Shown: positions 11,240-22,974 of the stretch, piece by piece
Layout: every line of letters begins with the position of its first letter
How positions within the stretch are numbered: the first letter of the stretch is position 1
From: Hygrocybe punicea
Lineage: Eukaryota; Basidiomycota; Agaricomycetes; Agaricales; Hygrophoraceae
NCBI GenBank assembly: GCA_963556145.1
Contig: OY744466.1
Location: 186,001-250,000, forward strand
Length of the DNA: 64,000 bases
Reading direction: 5' to 3'
The notes under the pieces: model-generated
Seen by the model: the letters and a program-made list of their open reading frames with translations, nothing else
Told to the model about the DNA's origin: nothing
Databases searched by the model: none
Position numbers and translations under genes: made by a program

Positions 11240-13280
11240 ATGACGCTCACAAATACGGAAACTCTCTTCACGGTTCCAGAAAAAGCTTCGGAAATCGTCT
11301 CCAAGACGCACCAGTCTTCACATTCCCAGTCCGGCCGGTCGGATCTGGAGAGTTCCTCGCGCCCTCCCTCAGAACTCGAGCTTGAGACGGCACAAGAACC
11401 GCCGCTCAACCTCAGCTTTTCGCGTACAAATTTTATGCTCACCATGACTGCTAGTACGTCCCCTCGGGCCATCATAATCACAAAACCATATGTCGCCGTT
11501 TTTATATATATATTTTCTTTTTAATTGCAACAGTCTTGGTTGGAAATTTCCTCGCCTAGTAAGTTCGTCGTTCGTCGTCTTGAGCATGAATTCTTTTCTC
11601 ATCTCTGCTGCACAGTCTGACCGTACTGGCTCCAACGACTGCCCAACGCGCCATTGGCACCGATTTTCATAGCTTCTCAGGCCAAAATTACATTTTGACT
11701 GGGTATCTTATCGGATTTACTGTTACCCAAGTACCCCTGGCGAAGTTCTGCGACGTCTTTGGACGTGTTGTGGTGTTCAACGGCACATTGGTGATTTTCG
11801 TGGCTGGCACAATGTTGTGTGGGCTTGCACAGGTAACATGAATTTTTTTCTTTCTTGTGCTGGAATAATCAGAACAATATCCTCTAGTCCCCGACTTTAT
11901 TCCTTGTTGGAAGAGTCGTTCAAGGAATTGGGGCTGCTGGCCAACAGATAGTTGGCGTGATGGTCATTATCGATCTAACGACACCAGACAACCGAGGGTG
12001 GTGGCTAGGTGCGTTGATTAATTGCAAGTGTCTACCGTTATGCTAAGCTGTTTTTTTTTTTCGCAACATATTAAGGAATGCTTAATCTCGCAACATCTCT
12101 CGGCTTTGCCGCTGGTCCCATTCTCGGAGCCATTTTCTCCAAAAATGCATCCTGGAGATGGCTGTTTTGGATAGCACTCTTTCTCGCTTGTGTCGTTTAC
12201 GTTGTCGCTTTCATGGGCATGCGTTATCCCACCTCGCGGGGAAAGCGAAGCATCGGAATCTGGGGCCAATTGAAAGAATTGGACTTGATTGGTGCCATTT
12301 TGGCTGCTGGGATATTTGGCGCGATTTGCACCGCGATGGAAATGGGAAACAAGCAATTCAGTTGGCATGTGAGTTTCTTTTCCTACTTTTCTCCTGTTCA
12401 CAATCTCTTATCGAACCCCCCCCCGATCCAGTCAGCGCCCGTCATTATCTTGTTGGCTTCAGGCATCCTTCTCATCCCGCTGTTCGTTTTCTACGAACTC
12501 AAATTGGTGAAGGACCCAATCATCGACCTCCGCTTGTTCTCGATCCGTCATATTCCTATCGCCTGTCTCATGAATGTGATCAGCGGTGCCGTCTCGTTCG
12601 CCGCCATCATTTTTCTTCCGCGTTTCTTCGTCAACGTCAAGAATGCGTCCATCATCATGTCCAGCGTGCAAATGCTCGGGATATTCATTTCCATGGGTTT
12701 CTCGTCCCTCGCCGCAGCGCACGCTTTCTTCCACAGCGGACAGGTCCGCCTGATTGGATTCGTGGGCGGCATGTTGTACGCATTTGGCGCTACACTCATA
12801 CTCACGATCGAACGACAAACATCCATCGCAACCGTTGTTGGATATTCGATTTGCATCGGTATTGGAGCCGGTATCATATACCTCCCCGCTGTTCTTGTCG
12901 GTCCCATGTTGGTTTGCAAGCCCCACCACCAGATGGCGGGCATCAGCGCATTCTTGTCGTTTCTTCGGGCCTTTGGAGGCACCTTGGCTGTTACTCTGCT
13001 CACGGATCTATTCGAAGTGGGTTTCACGAGTGCATTGCGTGGGAAGATCCCAGATGCTCTCGTACGCCAGGGCCTCCCACTCGCAGACGAGCAAGTCGTG
13101 TATCCAGAGTACAGCGAGCAGATTGGCGAGGCGCTCATAAAGGGGTATCATCTAGCGAATATACCAACCATCGCTCTCGGTGTTATCTTTGCACTGGTGT
13201 TCGTCGTGCTTAGAAACATCGACGTGGTGCCAGCTTGGAAGAGGGACTCTACAAGGGCGGAGCCGGTAGAGGGGAAGTAG
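11240..13280 (+). CDS. MFS transporter, 14-TM drug:H+ antiporter type
   Basis: Exons at 11240-11453, 11534-11558, 11616-11832, 11888-12008, 12076-12368 and 12432-13280 join in phase to 572 aa. The first about 65 residues are a polar cytoplasmic tail. The membrane part begins MTAILVGNFLAYLTVLAPTT. Later segments include GYLIGFTVTQVPLAKFCDVFGR, matching the MFS loop 2-3 motif region (family GxLaDrxGrr), then VQGIGAAGQQ and LATSLGFAAGPILGAIF, the antiporter motif C region. Hydrophobic stretches continue to the C-terminus, as in fungal DHA2-like efflux pumps. The substrate cannot be read from sequence. The last intron (63 bp) has no stop and keeps the frame, so a retained-intron form would still translate. 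The fifth exon uses an AAG acceptor. Confidence 0.85.
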
Positions 13281-13495
13281 CCAGAGGAAGTAGCCGTATC
13301 GTCGAATAATTCGCGACTGTAAGAAAGTATTTCATGGTTGGCTCAATTATTACGTAAGGGCCCAATAATACAGATGACGATGTTGACGTCATCGAACTTC
13401 GGTGATCGCTCAAATACTCCAAACAAAGCTTCCCTTCCTCTGAAAACCCCAACAATTTATCGCGCCCTTCGAACGACTCGTCCTCAACGTGCATA
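13281..13495. other. Short spacer between MFS and YLP-repeat genes
   Basis: About 215 bp, which must hold the 3' end of the transporter and the promoter of the next gene on the same strand. No distinct motif is visible beyond a pyrimidine-rich stretch at about 13428-13445. Confidence 0.4.
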
Positions 13496-15020
13496 ATGAC
13501 CACAACCGACCAATCCACAGCCCCCACCATTGATGCCACGAGTACCCCAGCACACGATACCTCCGCCTCTGCAGTTCACCCCGAGCCTACTACATCTTCC
13601 GCCGCTACAACCAGTTCAGGCACCAACAAGCCAACCATCACATCCAGACTCAGTGCGGGGCCTAATTTTCCGGGAGCATATCCGAGCGAACGAGATATCA
13701 ATATACCTGACGTCGATCTGAACGCTGCCGCCGACCAGGTGAAGCAGGTGGCTATCAACGTCTTCAATACCGCCAAGGAATACCTTCCTACTCAAAGAGA
13801 GGCGGGGAATGCGGCGTCGAGCGCAGTGGGTACCGCCCGCGGGTACTTGCCTGCGCAAGAAGACATCATCAAAAGTGCAACCCGCAATGTTGTGGACACC
13901 GCCAAACAGTACTTGCCGGAAACGGTGGCAGCGTACTTACGTGCGTGTAATGTTTCTTTCTTTTTTTTTTTTCTCCTTCATTGCTTTCAGCTGAATCAGC
14001 TCTTTTTTTCCTTGATTCCTGTTCCTTCGAATTCGCAAGCGGATTCCGTCACTTCGACATCGACGTCTGCTTCTCTTCCCACCGCAGAAGTCTCTGGTGC
14101 CCAGATTGGGGAGAAAACCGATGGTGTTGGCGCCCTTCCAGGGCCCGTATCCGAATCGGGCGTTGCGGTTCTCCCGGAAGAACGCGGTCGTCTGAAAAGT
14201 TTAGCGGCACAACGTGGTCTGGGTGGTATCGGCACGTTATCGTGGGCCGGGAGTGAAAGTAGCATTGCAAAGTTACCGGACGAGAAGAATGCAACTCATG
14301 TGATCCCGGTTAGTAGTACTGGGGAAACTTCTGGCACGAACTTGAACAGAGAAGCGAAGGTGAGCCTTTTTTTTTTTTTGTTGTTTTCTTCGCGTGTTTG
14401 GTTAGCGTTTCGTTCCGCTTGCCTCTCTCTATTCCCGCAGCGCCGAAGCTCTGAATCAGGTGAACGAGTATGCCGCCTGACCGAATAGAGGGGAAAGTGC
14501 GCACAACAGCGAACCTTTTTCAACGAAGAATTTGCCCAAAGCGTATGTAAGGCGCGACCGCACAGCCAATGCGCTTGCATCATCCAGATAAATGGATCCT
14601 CGATTGTGGAGAATGGGAAAGCTGACCATGTTCCATTTTCAGAACAAAGAAAAGGATACGAACGGCGGTGACACGAAGGAGGAGGGTATTAAGGAAGAAG
14701 TGGCGGGTGACATGATCGTGGAGAAGCACAAGGCAAATGATGGTAGGAATCGCCCAGCTCAGGCCGCGGGCCACCCAGCGACCGACCCGTACCAAGCGGG
14801 AAAGACCAATCCCGAGCACGATTCATCCAGGAATGGGCCTGATGTTATAAGAAAGTCGACACTGTCTTCCGAGGCGCAGGGGAACGGGAGCACATGGCAT
14901 AAACCGAAGTTCATGGATCGGGTCAAGGGCGAGGCGAAAATCCTTGCAGGAAAATTGGGAGGGAGCGAGGAAAAAGTGGAGGAGGGGAGGCGTATGATAG
15001 GGAAAGAGCCGTTACTCTGA
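13496..15020 (+). CDS. Fungal protein with TAK..YLP repeats, unknown function
   Basis: My model has exons 13496-13940, 14040-14359, 14441-14467 and 14643-15020 (389 aa). The N-terminus is Ser/Thr-rich. Residues about 75-150 hold three imperfect repeats of amphipathic helix ending in YLP (NTAKEYLP, GTARGYLP, DTAKQYLP). The middle is low complexity (LPEERGRLKSLAAQRG). The C-terminus (KFMDRVKGEAKILAGKLGG, then EEKVEEGRRM) is a pattern I associate with conserved agaricomycete proteins of unknown role, somewhat LEA- or CsbD-like. The exon 1/2 join uses an AAG acceptor and gives YLPDSV, which fits the repeat. The small exon 3 and the 175 bp third intron are uncertain. If exon 3 reads on, the protein stops at 14488 without the C-terminal domain. 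Confidence 0.6.
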
Positions 15021-15339
15021 GTCTGATGGCCGCTTTTGTCAACCGATTGCGGAACCTCTGTGTATTTGTATCTGAAAACCCCATATGATAAATTGTATAC
15101 GCACGGATTCGTTTTTCTCCAGGACCCCATAATGGCTTATCATAAAATCTGCTGGCTAACCGAACCCATCCCGCAACCCGTTTCAGATCACCAGTACTGC
15201 CAAACCCCCTCCACCAATTATTGTCTTTCCAACGTCGAGTCAAGTCGTGTCCAGCAGCTGCCAAATGAGCCTGCCCTCACTTTCGTTGTGCAGAATGGCT
15301 CTTTCCCCACCCTATTTCGACCAATCAACCTCCCGCACT
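15021..15339. other. No gene seen
   Basis: Sequence after the YLP-repeat gene. No ORF with recognisable content. Confidence 0.35.
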
Positions 15340-15710
15340 TCGTTAGTGACGAAAGTGAGAGGTGGGGCCGTCCAAACCGCCCACGCTGCCGATTCAGCCC
15401 AAACCCTCCACCCCCACTTATCCAACTTCCAAGGCGCATGGATTTCGACGACCCCCAACTCGATTAGCCCCCCGCACCCGCCGCACTTTGTTCGCATTGA
15501 AAACGAGAAGTGGGGGGGCTCCAAATCCGTCGCGTCGCGCACTACTAGTATGTCCAAACTCCATCCCTCCACATCTAAGGCACACCCCTCTCGGACGGTT
15601 TTCGCCTACCCCCAACTCGATTAGCCTCCTCGCGTCCTGTCCGCATTGAAAACGAGAGGTCGTGGGGGGTCCCAATGCCTCCCCTCGCTGCCATGTGCCC
15701 CAGTTGATAT
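15340..15710. repeat. Degenerate tandem repeat, unit about 130-150 bp
   Basis: The pair cccccaactcgattagcc and gcattgaaaacgagaggtc-like words recurs at about 15448-15510 and 15608-15660. A weaker third copy (gacgaaagtgagaggtgggg) is at about 15347. ORFs here are by-products of the repeat. Confidence 0.45.
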
Positions 15711-18350
15711 TCTTGGGGTAGTTATTGATGGTCTCGTTCGGGTTCCTTATGGATCCCGCCAGCAAATTGAAACCGTTCAGCGTTGCTAAAGGTTGTCACC
15801 CAGACATCTGGCCAGCTACGCCGAAGGACCTTAATCCACGGTATGAATACCACCATGAAAACTACAGTTTATTCAAATTATCTAAACTTGTTCCAATCTT
15901 CCAAACAGGTCCTGAGACGAAGGTGGAGTCGATCGTGGCGTTATCGCCATTCCACCGGCAGTGCACAAGTGTTCTCTCTCTTGCATATGTTCCTGGGCGA
16001 ATGCGGTCCCCATCTACTCAGCCATTGTTTCGTCCCGGCTTGCTGCCAAATACACGGGCGGCAGATCTGCGTAGATGTAACATCGCTGGAAGCCAACGCA
16101 CAATTATCTAAACGATATCACTGCTGCAAACTTTTCCAAAGAGTTGCAGTACCTGGCATTCTTCATTTCTGGTCTCCGCACACTTCCTCCACGTCTCAAC
16201 TGAGATTTCTAGTTTGGTCACGCCAAAGATGCCTTTGCCTTCTTGTCGCAAGCTATATCAATCATGGAATGGGGCATCTTCTCACCAACTCGCAAAGCGG
16301 AATTGGAGCATGTCCGTGAGGTCTTGATCTCCTACGCAGCCGTATTATACACAACGATGCCTGAGCCCCAAGATCATGTGTACACCCCAATGTCTTATCC
16401 GCTATTGACGGCATTTTCGCCGAGCGGCCCACTGCCGTCGTCGCCTGGGACATGATAAGGCACCCTAAAACCATACAGTTTTGCTTTACGCCAGGATGTA
16501 AGGAATCGGCCCAATCGTCGGGGGTTTATCAGTGATGCAGTGGTTGTTGCATCGTTGCGTACTCCATCAAAGAGTGCCAAAAACGTGCCTGGACGGACAA
16601 GTGACTCCCGCACAAGTCGATCTGCAAAATGATGAAACAGGTTTTCGATGCTGGTGGGAATCATCTGCGGAATAACGATCAAGATAAGTTTGTGCAGGAG
16701 ATGGCAATGGCGAACGTGCCAGACTCTGGTGACGTTCAAGGAGGTTGGCATCTGGTTGTGTATGGTGTATGTGATGCTGCAGCGCAAGGGTCCACTCTTG
16801 ACGACGGATGTCCGCCAATATTTGTCGGAGCGACAGGGTTGGAAGGTGTGAGTGAGTTCATGTGGGAACGCGTCGACTCAGGTATCTTGAGCAGACGAAT
16901 GTTTTTTGACTTCAATTACGTAGAAATGCTTCGCTCGCTGTATCCTTTTCGCCTCATTAACCTCCAAACCACTCTCATCCTGCCCTCAGAAACTCACGCG
17001 TGTATTCCCACAGGCTTTCTTTCACCAGTCCATTATGAGCAAAACATTTCTCGTAGATAAGTGCGTATCTGGAAGTGGGCACATTTGCCTCATGGCCGTC
17101 ATCACCCAGTGGAGCGTCCGTGAGTTTGTCGTACCACTGCTTGCGCGGTGGTGGGAACGGTTGGGGAAGGGGAGAAACTGAAGCTGCGTGTGGATGAGCA
17201 GTTGAAAGACGACATGCATGAGGTATATGATTTGAGTGCACCCGGAACAGTTGGTGTCTGGAAGTCGGCGTTTGGGAGACGTGGTAGTCGCTGAGGGGTG
17301 CTGGGTGGCAGTGATTGCGGCTGAACGGGACTTCGACAGTGGATATGCGAGGTTGGTGGATCATCGTATCGTTCAATCAAGTTTTGGTAGAATAGTAATT
17401 TGTTTTCTTTTTGATCTCTTCCACCTTACACCGTTGTCTTCAATACCCCTCTACATCTCGTGGTCAATAGTAATGAAAAAGGCGGCAGGGAGATACAACT
17501 CACCTTCGGCATCGCCGACGTTCTTGTACCATATCTGCACTCGGCTAATGAACAGTATTCTGTAATTTGATCATTCGTTGCATGCGCTCGAAAAGATGAA
17601 CATACACAATTGGGCCTGGCACAGCTGCGAGTGTCTTCCCAATCTGTCCCCTGTGGACTGACATTTGGAATGATGTTCTTATACCACAGACTGACATACG
17701 CAGCCATATAGGGTAGTCAACAGTGTCGAACGGCGTTCTCGTAGGAGAGTTTGGTTTGTCGCTTGAGTTATGGAACACGTGATACGGACAGTTCCGAACT
17801 GCTGGGTATAAGGTCACCATTGTAACCTGTCACAGGAGATGCATGAGGATAAAATAAGTTACAACTGTTGAAGCATATGATGGGGGGGAATATATGGGAC
17901 AGTATTAGATGTCATAACACAGATGAGGGCTAGGTATGAACAGTTTGGGGGGTGAGAAGCGCGAAAGCTGACTAAGCATAAGCTGACTAAGCCAAAATCG
18001 AGTTTTCTTTCTGGGGAAAGGAGGGTTTTTGGCTTAGGAATTTGTGGTGGGAAAATGAGTTTAAAGGAGAAGAGGTCAACTTTTTGGGAGGAAAAGGGGA
18101 GCAAGGTTCTGAGCACATGGAAAAGTTGGGATGAAAAAGGCCAGATAATGATTGGGAGCAAATCCGAACTATACCAACCAGGGCTCAAGCTCACAACAGT
18201 CAGATTGCGATTGATCAGAATATGGCTTCCCTAAACTGAGATTGAGGACTGGAAAAGCAATGTATATGCAGTATGTAATGGTGTACAGGATGGTCTATGG
18301 AAATGCTTTTAGAATCTTAAGGTTTTGAAATCAGTAGCTAATTCTTGTAA
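15711..18350. other. Decayed or non-coding region, no gene recognised
   Basis: Several ORFs of 90-180 codons occur on both strands (for example at 15783-16319 and 16629-17060), but none begins with a convincing gene structure or shows a domain I know. One stretch (about 16240-16440, plus strand) reads like a protein fragment with LSQAISIMEWGIFSPTRK, which suggests an old coding remnant. At about 17955-17990 the word agctgactaag occurs twice, as it does near 240-280. Confidence 0.35.
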
Positions 18351-18710
18351 TCATTGTTTTTTATGGGTTTTGGAAATATGCATTGGTAAAATTTCTTTGA
18401 TGCATCTCCAGTACAGGAGGAAAGTGAGGGAGGTCCATCCACCAGTGGCAGCCACAATTTCAGGAGGTGTGCCGGCAAGGAGAAGTTCAGTGGAGCCTCC
18501 AATGTGAAATCCATGGCCCTCAGTTGCTGGTAGGTCTGCTTTTTTCCAAATTGAGTGGCATTCGGTAATGAAGCGTTGTTTGGTCATGTGAACCCAGGAG
18601 GAGGTGTTGAAGTAGGCAAAGAGGGGTGCACTGGGGGGGACTTGGGAATTAATGGTGAGGTGGTTATGGAGGGCGGCAATGGGGCAGAGGGTGTTGAAAG
18701 AGAAGACCAA
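18351..18710 (-). pseudogene. Tyrosine recombinase (DNA breaking-rejoining) C-terminal fragment
   Basis: The C-terminal catalytic part of a tyrosine recombinase of the kind found in basidiomycete Ngaro/DIRS- or Crypton-like elements. Visible pieces are GHGFHIGGSTELLLAG, then PEIVAATGGWTS, then FLLYWR with the likely nucleophile Tyr. Family members usually have H-x-x-R at the first motif (HxFR). Here the Arg position is His, so the fragment should be inactive. Upstream the frame breaks up within about 100 bp, and I see no reverse transcriptase nearby. It is a remnant of unknown element type. Confidence 0.65.
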
Positions 18711-18892
18711 GGAAGGCTAAAGGCTACAGGAAGAGGGGGGCAGAAAGAGGGGGAAATGCAAGAGCGAACGGATCCTTTTGAAGATACTGAAGACTATGTT
18801 TGCATGCTAGGATCATCTTCAAGTCAATCAGCTGTCTTATGTTTATCCTTAGATAAGCCCAATCCAGTCATTCCTCGCATCAGTCTTATTGT

Positions 18893-19244
18893 GGAATTTT
18901 TTGCCATCAAATAATATTGAGATATCCACTCAAATATTACAATTATTTTGTTGTTATCATAAGTTTGAAAATGTTGTAAACACTAAGGTTATCTAAAAGT
19001 GGTATTCACACTGAAGATAGTGCAGGCAGAATTTTAAACTATTTGGTCTCCAGATATTCAGGCACATGGCATTGTGTCTGAATATCTGGAAACCAAATAA
19101 TCTAAAATTTTGCTGCACACTACCTTTGGTGTGAATATGGCATTTGGATAACCTTACTTTTTACAACATTTTTGGACTTATGATAATAACAAAAATATTT
19201 AATATTTGAGTGGATATCTCAATATTATTTGATGGCAAAAAATC
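18893..19244. mobile_element. Palindromic MITE-like hairpin
   Basis: Two arms (18893-19066 and 19073-19244) are inverted copies separated by about 6 bp. Both tips read ggaattttttgccatc or its near copy, and the centre reads agatattcaggcaca against tgtgtctgaatatct. It has no coding content. It is probably a fold-back MITE, and I could not settle a target duplication. Confidence 0.75.
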
Positions 19245-21629
19245 CTCATCCGTCTCCTGTGTGTTGTACAATTACTTGGCCACATTTCTCCACAACTGCT
19301 CTGCCAATTTTTACAAATTGGGTACCATTGGAAAGTTATTGATCAAGAGAATCTTGTGGGATCTTAAATCTCAAGAAGTCTTGGTGCTCAAAATTTGACC
19401 AACCACTCACTAGCCCTGTAAAATTGTCTTTCCCCAATGTGTCCGTCAAGCCACAAAAATGTAAAATGAAAGCTGATATCAGTGGAACTCATAGCTCACT
19501 GACTCTCCAGTCTGCAGCTGACTTTAACAGTATAGAACAGAGTTCTGTGCCTGGGGCCCAAGTAAGACCCAAGTTAAGGGTGAGTCTGCATTGGTTTTGA
19601 CTATGTCCTGACTCATCAACTCTATCTGACATGGAACAACTAATGATGGACACTTGGCTGACATTGGATCCCTGCCACTAAATTCTAAGGCCCTGCTGTA
19701 TTTTGCCTCACTGTACAATATTATCATGTTATCTTTGTTGGTTCTGTAGTTTCTTGCATTGTGGTACTTGAATGGTACATGCCTCTCCCATTTGTTTCAC
19801 ATGTCATTCCCATTTGATGTTGAATTGTTGGATGACCCAACAAAACCAGTCAAGTGCCAAATCTGGCGGTCATTTACAAGAAATAAAGTCATGTGGTCAA
19901 ATGAATCTGGAAATTGAAGCAAAAGGATTTGCAGGAAAAGGTTTGATTGAAACAAAGTGAAACAAGTCACAGAGTGGACTGTTGAGGCACGAACTGACCC
20001 CAGTTGGCCTGGTGCACTTCTCTGATGTGTCAGAGAAAACAAGTTCTTGTTTGGTACTTTAGGGTAAAGTCCTGGAATTGCTCACATTCACTACTGAAAA
20101 AGGTGGTGTGACAAGTAAATGATAAATGCACCCAAGTGCTTATGACTATTGAAATAAGCATTGAGACCAAGATCTCATTAGGTGCACCCCGGGGTGCCAA
20201 ATAGAACTACCCATATATCTATTGGGGATAATAATGAAAATAGTTTCAATTTATAAGTCACTATCTACATATTATTCAAAATGGAGATATCTTCTCATGT
20301 TTCCTCAGGAATTAAAATTATTTTGAGGGGGAACAATCTGTAGTAGCCTTATTCTAATTACATAATCCCTCATTGGTGGACACATAGCTTTATCTAGTGA
20401 ATCAGGAAATGTAGTGAAAGAATTCACCAGGGGAGGAAATGGATAATTGAAAGGAGGCAGAAATACCAATTTGCTATGACTGGTCCCAAAATGCAGCCAC
20501 AACTATGGCAAATAAAAGTACAAATTTTGTGGCATAGAGCATTGGCAGGCAGCTTAGACCCATACTCAACCTAGTCCTCAGATCACATTCTGATCATCTG
20601 GCCAAGTGACTGGTGTGGAATCCAACAGAATGTCTTCAAATTGAATAGAAAAATGTCCCAGTTTGGAAGACATGGGAACAATCTTGCACAGATCAAATCA
20701 GGCTTTGCTTGTCATCAATAGAATCTGAAGAGTCTCCTCAAACTCCAGATTCCTCTGCAAACAATGGGACAACATAATTTATAATATATCATTCGAGCCC
20801 AGTGTAAGTCGTGATTTTCCCCCATGACCTGTTGACCCCACCATGTCAACTATGACCTTGCTCACCCCACTGACTACTCTGACTCACTTTCAGGAGACAG
20901 AATGGACAGTGGCATGCATGACACAAACTCTTGCCAACTGTCATGCTGACTTATTGGGGACCACACCAACTGTTACTTTCCAATTTATATTGTGAAGACA
21001 GCAACTGTTTTTGATTTAAAAGGTGCTTTTAATGTTGTGGACTCTGACATGATTTACCTCTGGCATCTTTCAGTTAAACAGGGGGTGCTGCAGAGCATGC
21101 TGCCATCAATAAATACTCTGGCTGATATCAATGGTACCCCACTTCTTGACAATGACCTTCACATCTCTGAGCTGTGTCTTGAGACCCAGGCAGACTATCT
21201 CCATGTCATCAGTATAAAGCACCTTACTAGTGAGTTCTGTGGTTTTTCCCTGTGATGAGTTGAAGGTTCTTTATCATAGTTCCAACAGGAGTGACGGGGA
21301 GAGATGAGAAACTAGATCTGAGACAGAAAATTGCAGACATTCCAGCCATCTCAACATGCAGCCAAGTACCTGCCAATTTCAATCCTCCCAGCCACAAACC
21401 CAAAACAATTTTGACTCCTTGGCCCTTTTATACCCAGTGATAGCACCCCTCACTGTCAATGCCAGCTCCTACCCCCTTTTAACCTCACCTCCTGCCAATG
21501 ATATCCAAGCTCTTCCTGTGACTTCAAATCTCCCTGCATTTCTGAATCTCCCTGTGACTCTGAATCTCTGTGACTCTGCATCTCCCTGTGACTTCAAATC
21601 TCCCTGTGACTCCAAATCTTGTTCCCAGT
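19245..21629. other. No supported gene
   Basis: AT-rich region. The longest ORFs (about 60-120 codons, for example 20992-21255 and 21356-21715) show no domain I recognise. No RNA gene was seen. Confidence 0.35.
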
Positions 21630-22974
21630 TATGGTGCAGGTCAGCTAGTCACTGCTACTTTTGTACAGCAGCCAAATCAGGTCGGCAACAACTCAGCACA
21701 AGATACCATAAATAGTAGTACTATTATACTACTACACTAGTGTAGCGAGAATGTAAAATTTTCACTGATCATTGGCCCGCCCCAAGAAACAACTTCTGTG
21801 TTAGAGTCATGCAGACAACTCTGGACAGAGTGGAGTTCATTGGAGGATCGGAGGTGTGAACTCTTGAAGTAGGTTAACTACTTCCTTAAGCTGTACTGAG
21901 TAGGCACGAAGCAGAGCAGAGTTAGTCTGGAGGTCTGGACTAAGGATGGAGGATAGTGAGCTTAAGGCAAAGTCTTAAGTTTGAAAGTGAAGGAGACAGA
22001 GGGTACTCTAGTCGATTTTCAGAACAAAGATACAGGACATAGTAGTTCTAGCTTATATACTAGTAAACTAATTGTTATGTCCTTGGTGATGAAAAGATAA
22101 TAGGAACTCTGGTAGGAGTACCGGAGTTTGGAGAAAGATAAAAGGGACAAAAGGTTGCTACATACAGCGACAAGTAAACAAAAGGGAGGAGACAGATAGG
22201 AGTGCAAAAGAAGATAAGATAGGAATGAAATGGGAAAGTCCAGAGTGGAGATGACCAGAGTTCGTCAGAGTACATCAGAGTTCATTGGAGTTCATTGGAG
22301 TTACATGAATATGACATTCTGGCTGCAGCTGCTCATGCTTGTACTGGTCGATGGCCTGCTCACCAAGCCACATCACAACCTCACTTGTGCAGGAGGTTAT
22401 TGAAGCTGCCAGGCATCTGTGCATCTTTCTTCCAAAATTTTACTGTGAACTCAACTTCATTGAGTTTTTTTGGGGGTGTGTATCTTCGTGATCACTGTGA
22501 TTACACATTTGAGACATTAAAAGCAAATCTCCCTGCAGTTATGGAATCTGTACCATTGCACACTATTTGGCATTGGGAGCACTGGATGATTCTGTGGATG
22601 GAGGCTTATCATTCTGGATTGCAAAGGAGACTCAAACTCAAGTTAAAACTTTCAGCTCAAGAAAGTACCAGTCTCACCATCACATTCCTGAGACAGTGGC
22701 TCCTGCTTTTGACACCTGATTATGTACAACTACTATATATGGTAATTTCCTTAAACTATATATGGTAATTATGCCAATATATAGTATATGGCAAAATCCT
22801 TGTGACGAAAATTTTATATCTCTAGCAATTTTGAAGGTACCAGAAATTCCTCTGGCCATAAGTTTCCCCTCATCACAAGGAGTGTTTTCACAAGAGGGAT
22901 AAGGACTTGTGAAAAAACTACCACCTCAGTTTCAGTTGTACAAAAGTAGCGGTGACTAGCTGACCTGCACCATA
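21630..22974 (+). mobile_element. DNA element with 38 bp terminal inverted repeats and TA ends
   Basis: The left end (21630-21667) begins TATGGTGCAGGTCAGCTAGT. The right end (22937-22974) is its reverse complement with one mismatch in 38. The outer TA dinucleotides fit a TA target duplication, as for Tc1/mariner-like elements. The interior of 1.3 kb holds a broken coding fragment on the plus strand (22440-22710). An AGAGT-rich stretch (about 21800-22290) may be a further insertion whose borders I could not define. Confidence 0.7.
22440..22710 (+). pseudogene. C-terminal fragment of an agaricomycete transposon-associated protein
   Basis: Plus-strand pieces read LRDHCDYTFETLKANLPAV, then WMEAYHSGL, then after a one-base frame change TQVKTFSSRKYQSH and PETVAPAFDT before a stop. 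I recall this order from the C-terminus of a large agaricomycete hypothetical protein family linked to DNA transposons. The frame change and missing N-terminus make it a pseudogene. Its function in intact copies is unknown. Confidence 0.5.

Noticed and set aside
16629..17060. ORF of 143 codons
   Set aside because: No recognisable domain, start or splice context. Left as part of a decayed region.
20992..21255. ORF starting with TVFDLKGAFNVVDSDM, which recalls a reverse transcriptase
   Set aside because: Only a few residues resemble RT. No YxDD box or other RT motif is present in any frame nearby.
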